A DNA stretch of 7,133 bases from Pseudomonadota bacterium (GCA_023387715.1 JAEWHQ010000300.1:1-7133), one strand, 5' to 3'; shown: positions 1-6,427, counted from the stretch's first letter. The notes: generated by a model from the sequence alone, not told the origin. Program-made: numbers and translations.

Positions 1-269
1 ATATAAATGTTCTAATTTAGTATGAGAGTCAAATCGTATTTTAGGCTGTGAATAATGAAAATAAGAATCAGTGGCTGGCATTATTGTCAGGGGTGAGACA
101 GGCCAGTGCGATTGCCCTTAATGACACCACAAAAGGTGAGGGACGTAAAACTTATTCTTAAATGAAATCAATGGTGATTTCGGGATGTCAGGTGAGGGGA
201 GCGTGAAATCAGATTTTACAGGTAAGTGATTGTAATCACTTTGCAATTTGCATCACTGTAAAAGAAAAG
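1..269. other. Intergenic stretch with no recognised gene, downstream of tRNA-Thr
   Basis: No convincing coding region is seen on either strand. The longest open stretch with a bacterial start is a 37-codon GTG frame at 48-161 with no clear ribosome binding site and no recognisable product. The 9-mer AGGTGAGGG occurs twice, at 134-142 and 190-198. A palindrome at 224-241 and a shorter one at 242-252 (TGCAATTTGCA) lie close to the 3' end of the tRNA. Because the tRNA is read leftwards, this is its downstream flank. The region may also contain the promoter side of a gene left of the window, which cannot be judged here. Confidence 0.6.
224..241. promoter_or_regulatory. Palindrome resembling a CRP/FNR-family binding site
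   Basis: The sequence reads AAGTGATT-GT-AATCACTT, with 8-base arms and a 2-base centre. Its core, GTGAT-N4-ATCAC, fits both the FNR/FixK layout (TTGAT-N4-ATCAA) and the CRP layout (GTGA-N6-TCAC). That is the sequence observation; binding by such a regulator is inference. It lies 29 bases beyond the 3' end of the minus-strand tRNA, so it could instead be part of a weak tRNA 3' hairpin. No T-run follows it in the tRNA direction, which argues against a classical terminator. A target gene, if any, would lie left of the window. Confidence 0.3.
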
Positions 270-345
<76 letters not shown>

Positions 346-362
346 AACCTTGATGCTGAAAT

Positions 363-391
363 AGCATATTAATTCAAAGAGTAAAGGGCAA
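363..391 (-). promoter_or_regulatory. Probable sigma-70 promoter of tRNA-Thr
   Basis: On the minus strand a TTGCCC -35 element (386-391) and a TATGCT -10 element (363-368) are separated by exactly 17 bases (369-385). The predicted transcription start would be near 356, giving a short 5' leader before the mature tRNA end at 345. The spacing and position are what a tRNA promoter should show; the hexamers are only moderate matches, and alphaproteobacterial -10 elements are often loose. Confidence 0.45.
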
Positions 392-394
392 AAT

Positions 395-427
395 CTAAAA
401 AAACGTCGACTGGCTAAGTTTTTTTAG
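395..427. repeat. AT-rich inverted repeat upstream of NAD kinase
   Basis: There are perfect 10-base arms, CTAAAAAAAC (395-404) and GTTTTTTTAG (418-427), around a 13-base loop that contains GTCGAC. A second small hairpin follows at 434-451, TACCC/GGGTA around an 8-base loop. Both lie in the spacer between the divergent tRNA-Thr and NAD kinase genes. The stem is almost entirely A-T and would be weak as RNA. It could be a structural or promoter-proximal A/T-tract element, but no function can be read from the sequence. Confidence 0.35.
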
Positions 428-501
428 CTGTGCTACCCCTTTTTATGGGTAAACTGCATTATTCATCCACAATTTGGCACTGATGGAGCCTGAAAAAACA
501 T

Positions 502-1278
502 ATGTCGCGTGAATTTAACAGCTATCATTTCCTCTCTTCTGGCACAAAAGAATCGCTTGAAGCCGAATCTTTGTGCATTGCCCGCTATGGGCAGACCAAA
601 ATTGAGGATGCTGATGTGATTGTTGCCCTTGGTGGTGACGGTTTGATGTTACAAACGCTGCGCGACTTTATGAATACCGGCAAGCCGGTCTATGGAATGA
701 ATCGCGGTTCTGTTGGTTTTCTGATGAACGAGTTTCATGTTGACGGACTGCCGGAACGGCTGGCTGATGCTCAATTGGAAACAATCCGTCCTTTACGTAT
801 GCGTGCAAAGGCAGCAAGCGGCGGTGAAATCGTGGCGATGGCCATTAATGAAGTGTCTTTGTTCCGTCAGTCCTATCAGGCGGCCAAGATACAAATTTCC
901 ATTGATGATAAAGTGCGGCTGGAAGAGCTGGTCTGTGACGGCGTGATGTTGGCAACTCCTGCCGGCTCCACCGCTTATAATTTGTCGGCGCAAGGGCCGA
1001 TCCTGCCATTGGAAGCACCACTTCTGGCATTGACGGCTGTCAGCCCTTATCGCCCGCGTCGTTGGGGCGGGGCGCTTTTGCCTAAAAACGTAACCGTTCG
1101 CTTTGATATATTGGAGGCGGACAAGCGTCCTGTGAATGCTGTTGCTGATAATAAGGAAGTGAAATCTGTTCTGAGTGTCACTATCCGCGAAGCGCGTAAC
1201 AGCAAGATTAATATTCTGTTTGATAAAAACCACTCATGGGATGAGCGTATTTTAACCGAGCAGTTCAGGCACAATTAA
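502..1278 (+). CDS. nadK: NAD kinase (ATP-dependent, short alphaproteobacterial form)
   Basis: Phosphorylates NAD+ at the 2' position of the adenosine ribose to make NADP+, the only de novo route to NADP; cytosolic and normally essential. The 258-residue product carries the family signatures in order: GGDG at 44-47 (phosphate-donor site), NRGSVGFL at 67-74, NEVS at 116-119, and the long conserved block DGVMLATPAGSTAYNLSAQGP at about 146-166, with a C-terminal ADNKEV segment near 216. Length suits the short rhizobial form, which lacks the N-terminal extension of enterobacterial enzymes. The ATG start is well fixed: an in-frame TGA lies at 481-483 and a GGAG sequence at 485-488 (13-base spacing, somewhat long). 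The gene is monocistronic as far as can be seen, with tRNA-Thr divergent on the left and a 281-base gap on the right. Nothing is missing or broken. Confidence 0.95.
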   Translation: MSREFNSYHFLSSGTKESLEAESLCIARYGQTKIEDADVIVALGGDGLMLQTLRDFMNTGKPVYGMNRGSVGFLMNEFHVDGLPERLADAQLETIRPLRMRAKAASGGEIVAMAINEVSLFRQSYQAAKIQISIDDKVRLEELVCDGVMLATPAGSTAYNLSAQGPILPLEAPLLALTAVSPYRPRRWGGALLPKNVTVRFDILEADKRPVNAVADNKEVKSVLSVTIREARNSKINILFDKNHSWDERILTEQFRHN

Positions 1279-1446
1279 CACATACTCTTATAAAGCCTCT
1301 TATATAGAGTGTGCTATGCGCCTATATGATGTTAATAACAGTGCCTTTATATGCGCCAAGATTGGTGATGAAGTCTCCTTTTGCTCTGATTTGATTGCGG
1401 AGCTCTCAAATTGAAGCATTTTTATCGCTTTGAACCGTCAAAACTT

Positions 1447-1467
1447 AACAAAAATGCCATTTTTGTT
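1447..1467. repeat. Perfect inverted repeat in the helicase leader
   Basis: The arms AACAAAAATG (1447-1456) and CATTTTTGTT (1458-1467) are perfectly complementary around one central base. GTCAA (1437-1441) and TTGAC (1466-1470) can form an additional outer stem. The right arm runs into TTGACT (1466-1471), a good -35-like hexamer, though only a weak -10 (TTATCG or TATCGC, about 1488-1494) follows. A repeat overlapping a -35 could be an operator. It could also be a poor terminator for NAD kinase, but the stem is A-T rich and no T-run follows. Confidence 0.35.
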
Positions 1468-1559
1468 GACTTTTGAAGCTCATCCTTTTATCGCAAAGCT
1501 AAAGATAAATGTCTGCTCATTTATAAGTATATTCTTTCTGTCATGCTTGGCATTTTATA

Positions 1560-3179
1560 ATGCTGCATCAGAATGATATGATCACTAAAACCCAAGCTAA
1601 GAGAGCTAAGCCTCCATTGACAACATTCGCCGAACTCGGACTTTCCCCGAAAGTGCTTTCAGCTGTAGAAACGGCAGGCTATACAGCCCCAACCCCTATT
1701 CAGGCCGGCACAATTCCTCCAGCACTTGAGCGCAAGGATGTTTTGGGAATTGCCCAAACAGGAACAGGTAAAACCGCTTCTTTCGTTTTACCGATGCTGA
1801 CCTTGCTGGAAAAAGGTCGTGCCCGTGCCCGTATGCCGCGCACACTCATTCTGGAGCCAACCCGTGAGCTGGCTGCACAGGTGGAAGAAAACTTCACCAA
1901 ATATGGTATCAATCATCGCCTCAATGTGGCTTTGCTCATTGGTGGTGTTTCATTTGAAGAGCAGGAGCGTAAGCTTGAACGGGGCGCTGATGTCCTGATC
2001 GCAACGCCCGGCCGCATGCTTGATCATTTTGAACGTGGTAAACTGCTGCTCACCGGCGTGGAAATCCTCGTCGTTGATGAAGCTGACCGTATGCTGGATA
2101 TGGGTTTCATTCCGGACATTGAGCGGATTTGTAAACTCATTCCGTTTACCCGTCAGACCTTGTTTTTCTCGGCAACCATGCCGCCGGAAATTACCAAACT
2201 GACCGAACAGTTTTTGCATTCTCCAGTACGCGTTGAAACGGCCAAGGCCTCTTCAACTGCCAAAACGGTGACCCAGCGTCTGGTTAAATCCGGCAAGAAA
2301 CCTTGGGATAAGCGCGCGGCTCTGCGTGATATTATCAATGCGGAAGAAGCTGAACTGAAAAATGCGATCATCTTCTGCAATCGCAAAAAAGATGTGTCGG
2401 AATTGTTCCGCTCACTTGTAAAACACGGTTTTGAAGCCGGTGCATTACATGGCGATATGGATCAGCGCTCGCGCATGACAATGCTGAGCAATTTCAAAGA
2501 AGGCCGCTTGAAGCTTTTGGTGGCTTCTGATGTGGCTGCGCGTGGTCTTGATATCCCTGATGTCAGTCATGTGTTTAACTTTGATGTGCCAGTTCACGCT
2601 GAAGATTATGTGCACCGTATTGGCCGTACCGGTCGTGCAGGGCGCTCTGGCAAGGCTTTCACCATTGTAACACAGGCTGATACCAAGCCATTGGCTGCGA
2701 TCGAAGCTATGATCAATGAAAAGATTGAATGGCATGATGGCGATTTGAGCACTTTGCCGGTAGCTGTTGAGCCTGAGGAAAGCAGCAATAATCGTCGTGG
2801 CCGTAATCAACGTGGCAAGCCGCAAAAAGCACAACATGTTGATAAAGCGGATAAAGATGTGCGCGCAGTTGAGAAAGAGGCGCGTGTGAACGAAGAAATG
2901 CCTCAGGATCTGAGTAAAGCCGCACAGCCTATTATTGATGATGTGCCGATTTTTGTTGGCCAGCACAAAAATGTTGCGCCTGCTGATGCAGGCAGCCGTC
3001 GCGACCAGATCCGCGCTGCGAATGAAGAACGCCGTTTGCGCGGTCAGAATGATCAGCAGAACCGCCGCAACAATCATCGCCGTGATCATGATGATGGCCC
3101 GTCACCGATTGGTTTCGGTAATGATATTCCGGCTTTCATGCTGATTGAAATTAATATCGGCAATAGCCAGTCCAGCTGA
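1560..3179 (+). CDS. rhlE: DEAD-box ATP-dependent RNA helicase, RhlE-like
   Basis: Unwinds short RNA duplexes using ATP; family members act in ribosome assembly, RNA decay and cold adaptation in the cytoplasm. The motifs occur in order: Q-motif with F23 and Q48, motif I AQTGTGKT (65-72), Ia PTRELA (100-105), Ib TPGR (149-152), II DEAD (173-176), III SAT (204-206), IV IIFCN (270-274), V ARGLDIP (327-333) and VI HRIGRTGR (352-359). Residues about 405-515 form a charged Arg/Asn/Gln-rich low-complexity tail, typical of RNA-binding tails, before a conserved-looking IPAFMLI end. The start is uncertain. ATG at 1560 gives 539 aa but overlaps a TATAAT at 1556-1561. ATG at 1578 is possible. A TTG at 1617 gives the N-terminus MTTFAELGL, which matches where relatives usually begin, with GAGAG upstream. 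The gene is followed by a strong terminator. The symbol is by family resemblance. Confidence 0.93.
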   Translation: MLHQNDMITKTQAKRAKPPLTTFAELGLSPKVLSAVETAGYTAPTPIQAGTIPPALERKDVLGIAQTGTGKTASFVLPMLTLLEKGRARARMPRTLILEPTRELAAQVEENFTKYGINHRLNVALLIGGVSFEEQERKLERGADVLIATPGRMLDHFERGKLLLTGVEILVVDEADRMLDMGFIPDIERICKLIPFTRQTLFFSATMPPEITKLTEQFLHSPVRVETAKASSTAKTVTQRLVKSGKKPWDKRAALRDIINAEEAELKNAIIFCNRKKDVSELFRSLVKHGFEAGALHGDMDQRSRMTMLSNFKEGRLKLLVASDVAARGLDIPDVSHVFNFDVPVHAEDYVHRIGRTGRAGRSGKAFTIVTQADTKPLAAIEAMINEKIEWHDGDLSTLPVAVEPEESSNNRRGRNQRGKPQKAQHVDKADKDVRAVEKEARVNEEMPQDLSKAAQPIIDDVPIFVGQHKNVAPADAGSRRDQIRAANEERRLRGQNDQQNRRNNHRRDHDDGPSPIGFGNDIPAFMLIEINIGNSQSS

Positions 3180-3198
3180 TTATTGCAGAAATAAAAAC

Positions 3199-3234
3199 AA
3201 TAAAGCCGGTCGATTGACCGGCTTTATTTTTGTT
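3199..3234. terminator. Strong bidirectional rho-independent terminator
   Basis: A GC-rich stem, with AAAGCCGGTC (3202-3211) pairing to GACCGGCTTT (3216-3225) around the loop GATT, is extended by A-T pairs out to 3199 and 3228. The right side continues in a T-rich run and the left side is A-rich, so it works in both directions. It sits 19 bases after the helicase stop and 13 bases before the convergent hydroxylase stop, so it plainly serves both genes. Confidence 0.93.
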
Positions 3235-3247
3235 CAGTTTTTAAAGC

Positions 3248-4456
3248 TCAAGCCTTGCGCTTTGAAAATGCAGGTAGCATTTTGTTGAAACCGCTGCCCG
3301 GGCGCAAACCTTCACGCATAAAGAATGAACGTAACGGCATGAAATTACGTAACATTCCAAGGCCTAGATTGCGTGCGATCTGCGCTGGCAGCATCGGTGA
3401 TAGTAATGAACGATTCAGCGCATCAACCGAGCCGGTACGTGCCAGAATATCAGGGCGGCGCAGGCGGTCATATTGACGAATAACACGATCACTACCCGGA
3501 TCGCTGATATCGGCTTTTAACGCAGTCAGAATAGTTTCAATATCGCGGGTGCCCAGATTAAGCCCTTGCGCACCGATCGGCGGAAACACATGGGCTGCTT
3601 CACCGATCAGGATTGTGCGTTTGGCTGCAAAAACATGCGGGACCAGCCCTGAAAGAGGCCAGCCTTGCGGCACAGTTTCAACACTCACAGCGCCCAGCAT
3701 ATGCTGCATACGGTTTTCAACTTCACGGCCAAGTTGTTCTGCACTCATGGTTAAAAGCGTGGATGCCTGTGCCGGATCCACCACCCAGACCAGACTTGAA
3801 CGGTTGCCCTGTAAGGGAACTTGCGTAAAAGGGCCAGTTTCCGTGTGGAACTCAGTTGAAATATTTTCATGTGGGCGCTCATGGCTGAAGCATAGAACAA
3901 CGGCCGTTTGCGGATATGCCCAACGATGTTTGCCGATACCGGCTGCATCTCTGGCACCAGAATTGCGCCCGTCAGCAGCAATCAAAAGCCGTGTATTGAA
4001 AAGCTGACCATCCGATAAAGTCAGTTCGACATTATCGGTATTGGAGGTGAAACTCCCGGCATGCGCATGGATGCGCTCAATACGTTGATCCGCAATGACA
4101 GCTTCACTAAGCTTTTCGTTTAAATGCGCATTCGGAATATTGAAGCCGAATGTTTCTTCACCAAGTTCAGATGCTCTGAATGTCACGGTCGGGCTGCGGA
4201 TAAGGCGCTTGGTGCCATCAATAATCCGCATGGAAGATAAGGCAGCGGCTTTCGGCCGGATAGCGTCCCATACATTGATAGTTTCCAGAAACTGAATGGC
4301 CGGATTCATCAAAGCAGTGGTGCGGCGGTCATCTTTGTCCGATTCAGGGCCGATCAGCGTAACATGATAGCCGCGCCCCGTTAACGCCAGCGCTGCCATC
4401 ATACCGGCAGGTCCGCCACCATTGATTATAATATCTCTAGTCTGGCCATGTTTCAT
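3248..4456 (-). CDS. UbiH/COQ6-family FAD-dependent hydroxylase, probable ubiquinone biosynthesis
   Basis: A flavoprotein monooxygenase that, in this family, hydroxylates the ring of a ubiquinone precursor using O2 and a reductant at the membrane surface. The 402-residue product shows the N-terminal Rossmann FAD motif NGGGPAG (12-18), the DG motif ADGRNSGAR (161-169) and the second FAD motif GEAAHVFPPIGAQGLN (285-300). The Glu in GEAAH, where many paralogues have Asp, is familiar from alphaproteobacterial members. The frame extends to a GTG at 4474, but the ATG at 4456 has a strong GAGG (4466-4469, plus strand CCTC) at 9-base spacing and puts the FAD motif at the usual distance, so I choose it. 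Which ring carbon is hydroxylated (UbiH, UbiF, UbiI, UbiL or UbiM role) cannot be told from sequence alone, so no symbol is given. It is transcribed divergently from pcs and converges on the helicase. Confidence 0.87.
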   Translation of the reverse strand: MKHGQTRDIIINGGGPAGMMAALALTGRGYHVTLIGPESDKDDRRTTALMNPAIQFLETINVWDAIRPKAAALSSMRIIDGTKRLIRSPTVTFRASELGEETFGFNIPNAHLNEKLSEAVIADQRIERIHAHAGSFTSNTDNVELTLSDGQLFNTRLLIAADGRNSGARDAAGIGKHRWAYPQTAVVLCFSHERPHENISTEFHTETGPFTQVPLQGNRSSLVWVVDPAQASTLLTMSAEQLGREVENRMQHMLGAVSVETVPQGWPLSGLVPHVFAAKRTILIGEAAHVFPPIGAQGLNLGTRDIETILTALKADISDPGSDRVIRQYDRLRRPDILARTGSVDALNRSLLSPMLPAQIARNLGLGMLRNFMPLRSFFMREGLRPGSGFNKMLPAFSKRKA

Positions 4457-4465
4457 TGAACTTAT

Positions 4466-4469
4466 CCTC
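4466..4469 (-). promoter_or_regulatory. Ribosome binding site deciding the hydroxylase start
   Basis: GAGG (within GAGGA) on the minus strand lies 9 bases before the ATG at 4456. No comparable site precedes the alternative GTG at 4474. The surrounding octamer GTTGAGGA also occurs 28 bases further upstream (4493-4500), where no start codon follows. Confidence 0.75.
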
Positions 4470-4531
4470 AACACACGAGACGTCTTGTTGATTCCTCAAC
4501 ATAATATAAGTCTTGCTGGCTTTTATAGCAT

Positions 4532-4544
4532 TTTACAGTGTAAA
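4532..4544. promoter_or_regulatory. Palindrome in the divergent hydroxylase/pcs spacer
   Basis: TTTACA-G-TGTAAA is a perfect 6+1+6 inverted repeat lying 76 bases upstream of the hydroxylase ATG and 82 bases upstream of the pcs ATG, a typical operator position for a divergent pair. On the minus strand it falls in the spacer of a possible promoter, TTAGCC (4545-4550), 17 bases, then TATAAA (4522-4527). The palindrome is seen directly; its role as an operator and the identity of any regulator are inference. Confidence 0.35.
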
Positions 4545-4625
4545 GGCTAATCGCAGAAAACGTGCATTTAATGGCCGGTTTTATTTTGTGGTTTGCATGC
4601 TATTGCTAAAGGCTGGTAGAAACCG

Positions 4626-5453
4626 ATGTTAAATCGTGCTGATAATGCAGCCCATACGAAAAGATCGAGACAGAAACGGTTAAGAAGCGTGAAAAGCAAA
4701 ATCGCAGACAAGATTAAAGCCAAAAAAGTGACGGCACCTCAGGCCAAGGCTTTTTCGGTTCACTTACTCACAGCATCCGGCTCGTTTCTGGCATTTTTGT
4801 CCATTGTTGCTGCCAGTGATGGCCGCTGGACGGCGATGTTCTGGTGGTTGGGGCTCGCACTCTTTGTTGACGGTATTGACGGGCCGATTGCCCGCAAGCT
4901 GGAAGTCAAATATGTGTTGCCAAACTGGTCAGGCGAGTTGCTCGATAATATTATCGATTATGTGACCTATGTTTTGATTCCCGCTTTTGCGCTTTATCAA
5001 AGCGGTTTCATGGGGCAAAACCTGTCTTTCATCTCCGGCGCGATTATTGTGGTTTCCAGTGCCATTTATTATGCCGATACAGGAATGAAAACGCGTGAAA
5101 ACTTCTTCAAAGGTTTTCCGGTTGTCTGGAACATGGTTGTTTTCACCTTATTTATTGTGCGTCCAGGCGAGTGGGTCGCCTTCAGCATTGTTGTATTCTC
5201 GGCCATTCTTTCATTTATGCCGATTTACTTCCTGCATCCGGTGCGGGTCGTGCGTCTGCGTATGCTCAACTTAAGCATCTTCCTTTTGTGGTGTGTGCTT
5301 GGTGTTGCAGCGCTTTACTACACACTTGATGCGCCATTGTGGCTGCGTGTGGCAATCTCGGTTGCCGGTATTTACATGTATTGCATCGGTGCGGTTATGC
5401 AGTTTTTTCCAAAGCTTGGTAGTTCAGGTGAAAATGTGAAGGGTAGCATATGA
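4626..5453 (+). CDS. pcs: Phosphatidylcholine synthase
   Basis: Condenses CDP-diacylglycerol with choline to give phosphatidylcholine and CMP in the inner membrane, the one-step bacterial route tied to host- or environment-supplied choline. The 275-residue product has the CDP-alcohol phosphotransferase motif in the spacing known for Pcs, DG(x2)AR(x12)G(x3)D(x3)D: D85 G86, A89 R90, G103, D107 and D111. Around this are several hydrophobic membrane segments (about 47-63, 70-81, 111-127, 133-148, 165-178, 183-203, 213-232 and 240-263) and highly conserved stretches such as FSVHLLTASGSFLAFLS and GFPVVWNMVVFTLF. The N-terminal 34 residues are unusually Lys/Arg-rich and extend past what I recall for rhizobial Pcs. 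A GTG at 4689 is an alternative start giving about 254 aa. The ribosome binding site for the ATG is weak (AAAGG at 4608-4612). The gene overlaps qor by four bases. Confidence 0.95.
   Translation: MLNRADNAAHTKRSRQKRLRSVKSKIADKIKAKKVTAPQAKAFSVHLLTASGSFLAFLSIVAASDGRWTAMFWWLGLALFVDGIDGPIARKLEVKYVLPNWSGELLDNIIDYVTYVLIPAFALYQSGFMGQNLSFISGAIIVVSSAIYYADTGMKTRENFFKGFPVVWNMVVFTLFIVRPGEWVAFSIVVFSAILSFMPIYFLHPVRVVRLRMLNLSIFLLWCVLGVAALYYTLDAPLWLRVAISVAGIYMYCIGAVMQFFPKLGSSGENVKGSI
5439..5443 (+). promoter_or_regulatory. Ribosome binding site for qor inside the end of pcs
   Basis: AAGGG lies six bases before the qor ATG at 5450, within the last codons of pcs. The pcs stop and the qor start share ATGA (5450-5453), an arrangement that usually couples translation of the two genes. 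Confidence 0.75.
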
Positions 5454-6427
5454 CGATCAACGCAATCAGAGTATCGCAAACGGGCGGCGCAGAAGAACTT
5501 AAATACCAGACTGTTGAAATTGGTGAGCCTAAAGCTGGTGAGGCTAAGGTTCGTCATGTGGCAGTTGGTGTTAACTTCATTGATGTTTATTTCCGCACCG
5601 GCCTTTATAAGGCTGAAAAGCTGCCTTTTACCCCTGGTAATGAAGGTGCCGGTATTGTGATTGCGGTTGGCGAGGGTGTCACCAATGTGAAAATTGGTGA
5701 CCGCGTTGCCTATGTCGGTTCGCCGGGTTCTTATGCGGATGAACGCATTATGCCGGCCGATCGCTTGGTGATCGTGCCTGATGAAGTCGATCTGAAACAA
5801 GCAGCCGGTATGATGCTGAAAGGCATGACCGCTCAATATTTGCTGCGCCAGACATTTAAAGTTCAGGCTGGAACAACTATTTTGTTTCATGCCGCGGCTG
5901 GCGGTGTCGGTTTGATTGCAGGGCAATGGGCGAAACATCTGGGCGCAACAGTCATCGGTACAGCCGGTTCGGAAGAAAAAGCCAATCTGGCGCGCGCACA
6001 TGGTTTTGATCATGTCATCAATTACAACACCGAAAACTTTGTTGATCGGGTTAAAGAGATCACCAATGGCGCTGGCGTCGATGTCCTTTATGATTCCGTT
6101 GGCAAGGATACCTATATGGGCTCGCTCGATGTGCTGAAATTCCGTGGTATGCTGGTCAGTTTCGGCCAGTCATCCGGCTCTATTCCGCCATTTGATCTAG
6201 GATTACTGTCTCAAAAAGGTTCGCTTTTTGTGACCCGTCCAACCTTGTTCCATTATATTGCCAAGCGTGAAGAACTGGAACAAACAGCGCAAGATCTCTT
6301 TGATGTGGTTGCCAAAGGTGTGGTGAAAATTAATATCAACCAGACCTATGCGCTTAAAGATGCACGTCAGGCGCATGAAGATCTGGAAGGACGTAAAACC
6401 ACTGGTGGCACGATCCTGATCCCTTAA
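5450..6427 (+). CDS. qor: Zinc-free NADPH:quinone oxidoreductase, QOR type of the MDR superfamily
   Basis: Reduces quinones using NADPH in the cytosol; family members make one-electron (semiquinone) or two-electron reductions, and the physiological substrate is often unknown. The 325-residue product has full family length. It shows the quinone-oxidoreductase signature NFIDVYFRTGLY (42-53), NEGAG (64-68), GDRVAY (83-88), the Rossmann glycine motif AAAGGVG (148-154) with the GTAGS strand end (170-174), a conserved YDSVG (214-218), and the C-terminal GRKTTGGTILIP. I see no cysteine in the protein, so neither the catalytic nor the structural zinc sites of alcohol dehydrogenases are present, as expected for QOR. 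It is translationally coupled to pcs and ends at a strong terminator, so the two form a two-gene operon. Sequence alone does not exclude another enone substrate. Confidence 0.9.
   Translation: MTINAIRVSQTGGAEELKYQTVEIGEPKAGEAKVRHVAVGVNFIDVYFRTGLYKAEKLPFTPGNEGAGIVIAVGEGVTNVKIGDRVAYVGSPGSYADERIMPADRLVIVPDEVDLKQAAGMMLKGMTAQYLLRQTFKVQAGTTILFHAAAGGVGLIAGQWAKHLGATVIGTAGSEEKANLARAHGFDHVINYNTENFVDRVKEITNGAGVDVLYDSVGKDTYMGSLDVLKFRGMLVSFGQSSGSIPPFDLGLLSQKGSLFVTRPTLFHYIAKREELEQTAQDLFDVVAKGVVKININQTYALKDARQAHEDLEGRKTTGGTILIP

Noticed and set aside
48..161. A 37-codon GTG-initiated frame at the left end of the window
   Set aside because: It has no convincing ribosome binding site and no recognisable product. 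This length is expected by chance.
793..1233. A 146-codon minus-strand frame within NAD kinase
   Set aside because: It is antisense to the conserved NAD kinase core and has no recognisable domain or ribosome binding site.
1279..1559. A rho-independent terminator for NAD kinase in the gap
   Set aside because: The only good hairpin (1447-1467) is about 170 bases past the stop, almost all A-T, and not followed by a T-run.
2445..3089. A 214-codon open frame on the minus strand inside the helicase gene
   Set aside because: It lies opposite a gene with a full set of DEAD-box motifs, its product resembles no known family, and its codon choice is what the antisense of a coding strand gives. It is a shadow frame.
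4457..4474. GTG start for the hydroxylase at 4474, adding six residues
   Set aside because: The ATG at 4456 has a GAGG at 9 bases, while the GTG has no site and would place that GAGG inside the coding region.
5372..6013. A 213-codon minus-strand frame opposite the end of pcs and the first half of qor
   Set aside because: It overlaps two well-supported genes, spans their junction, and has a cysteine/histidine-rich product with no recognisable domain. It is a shadow frame.
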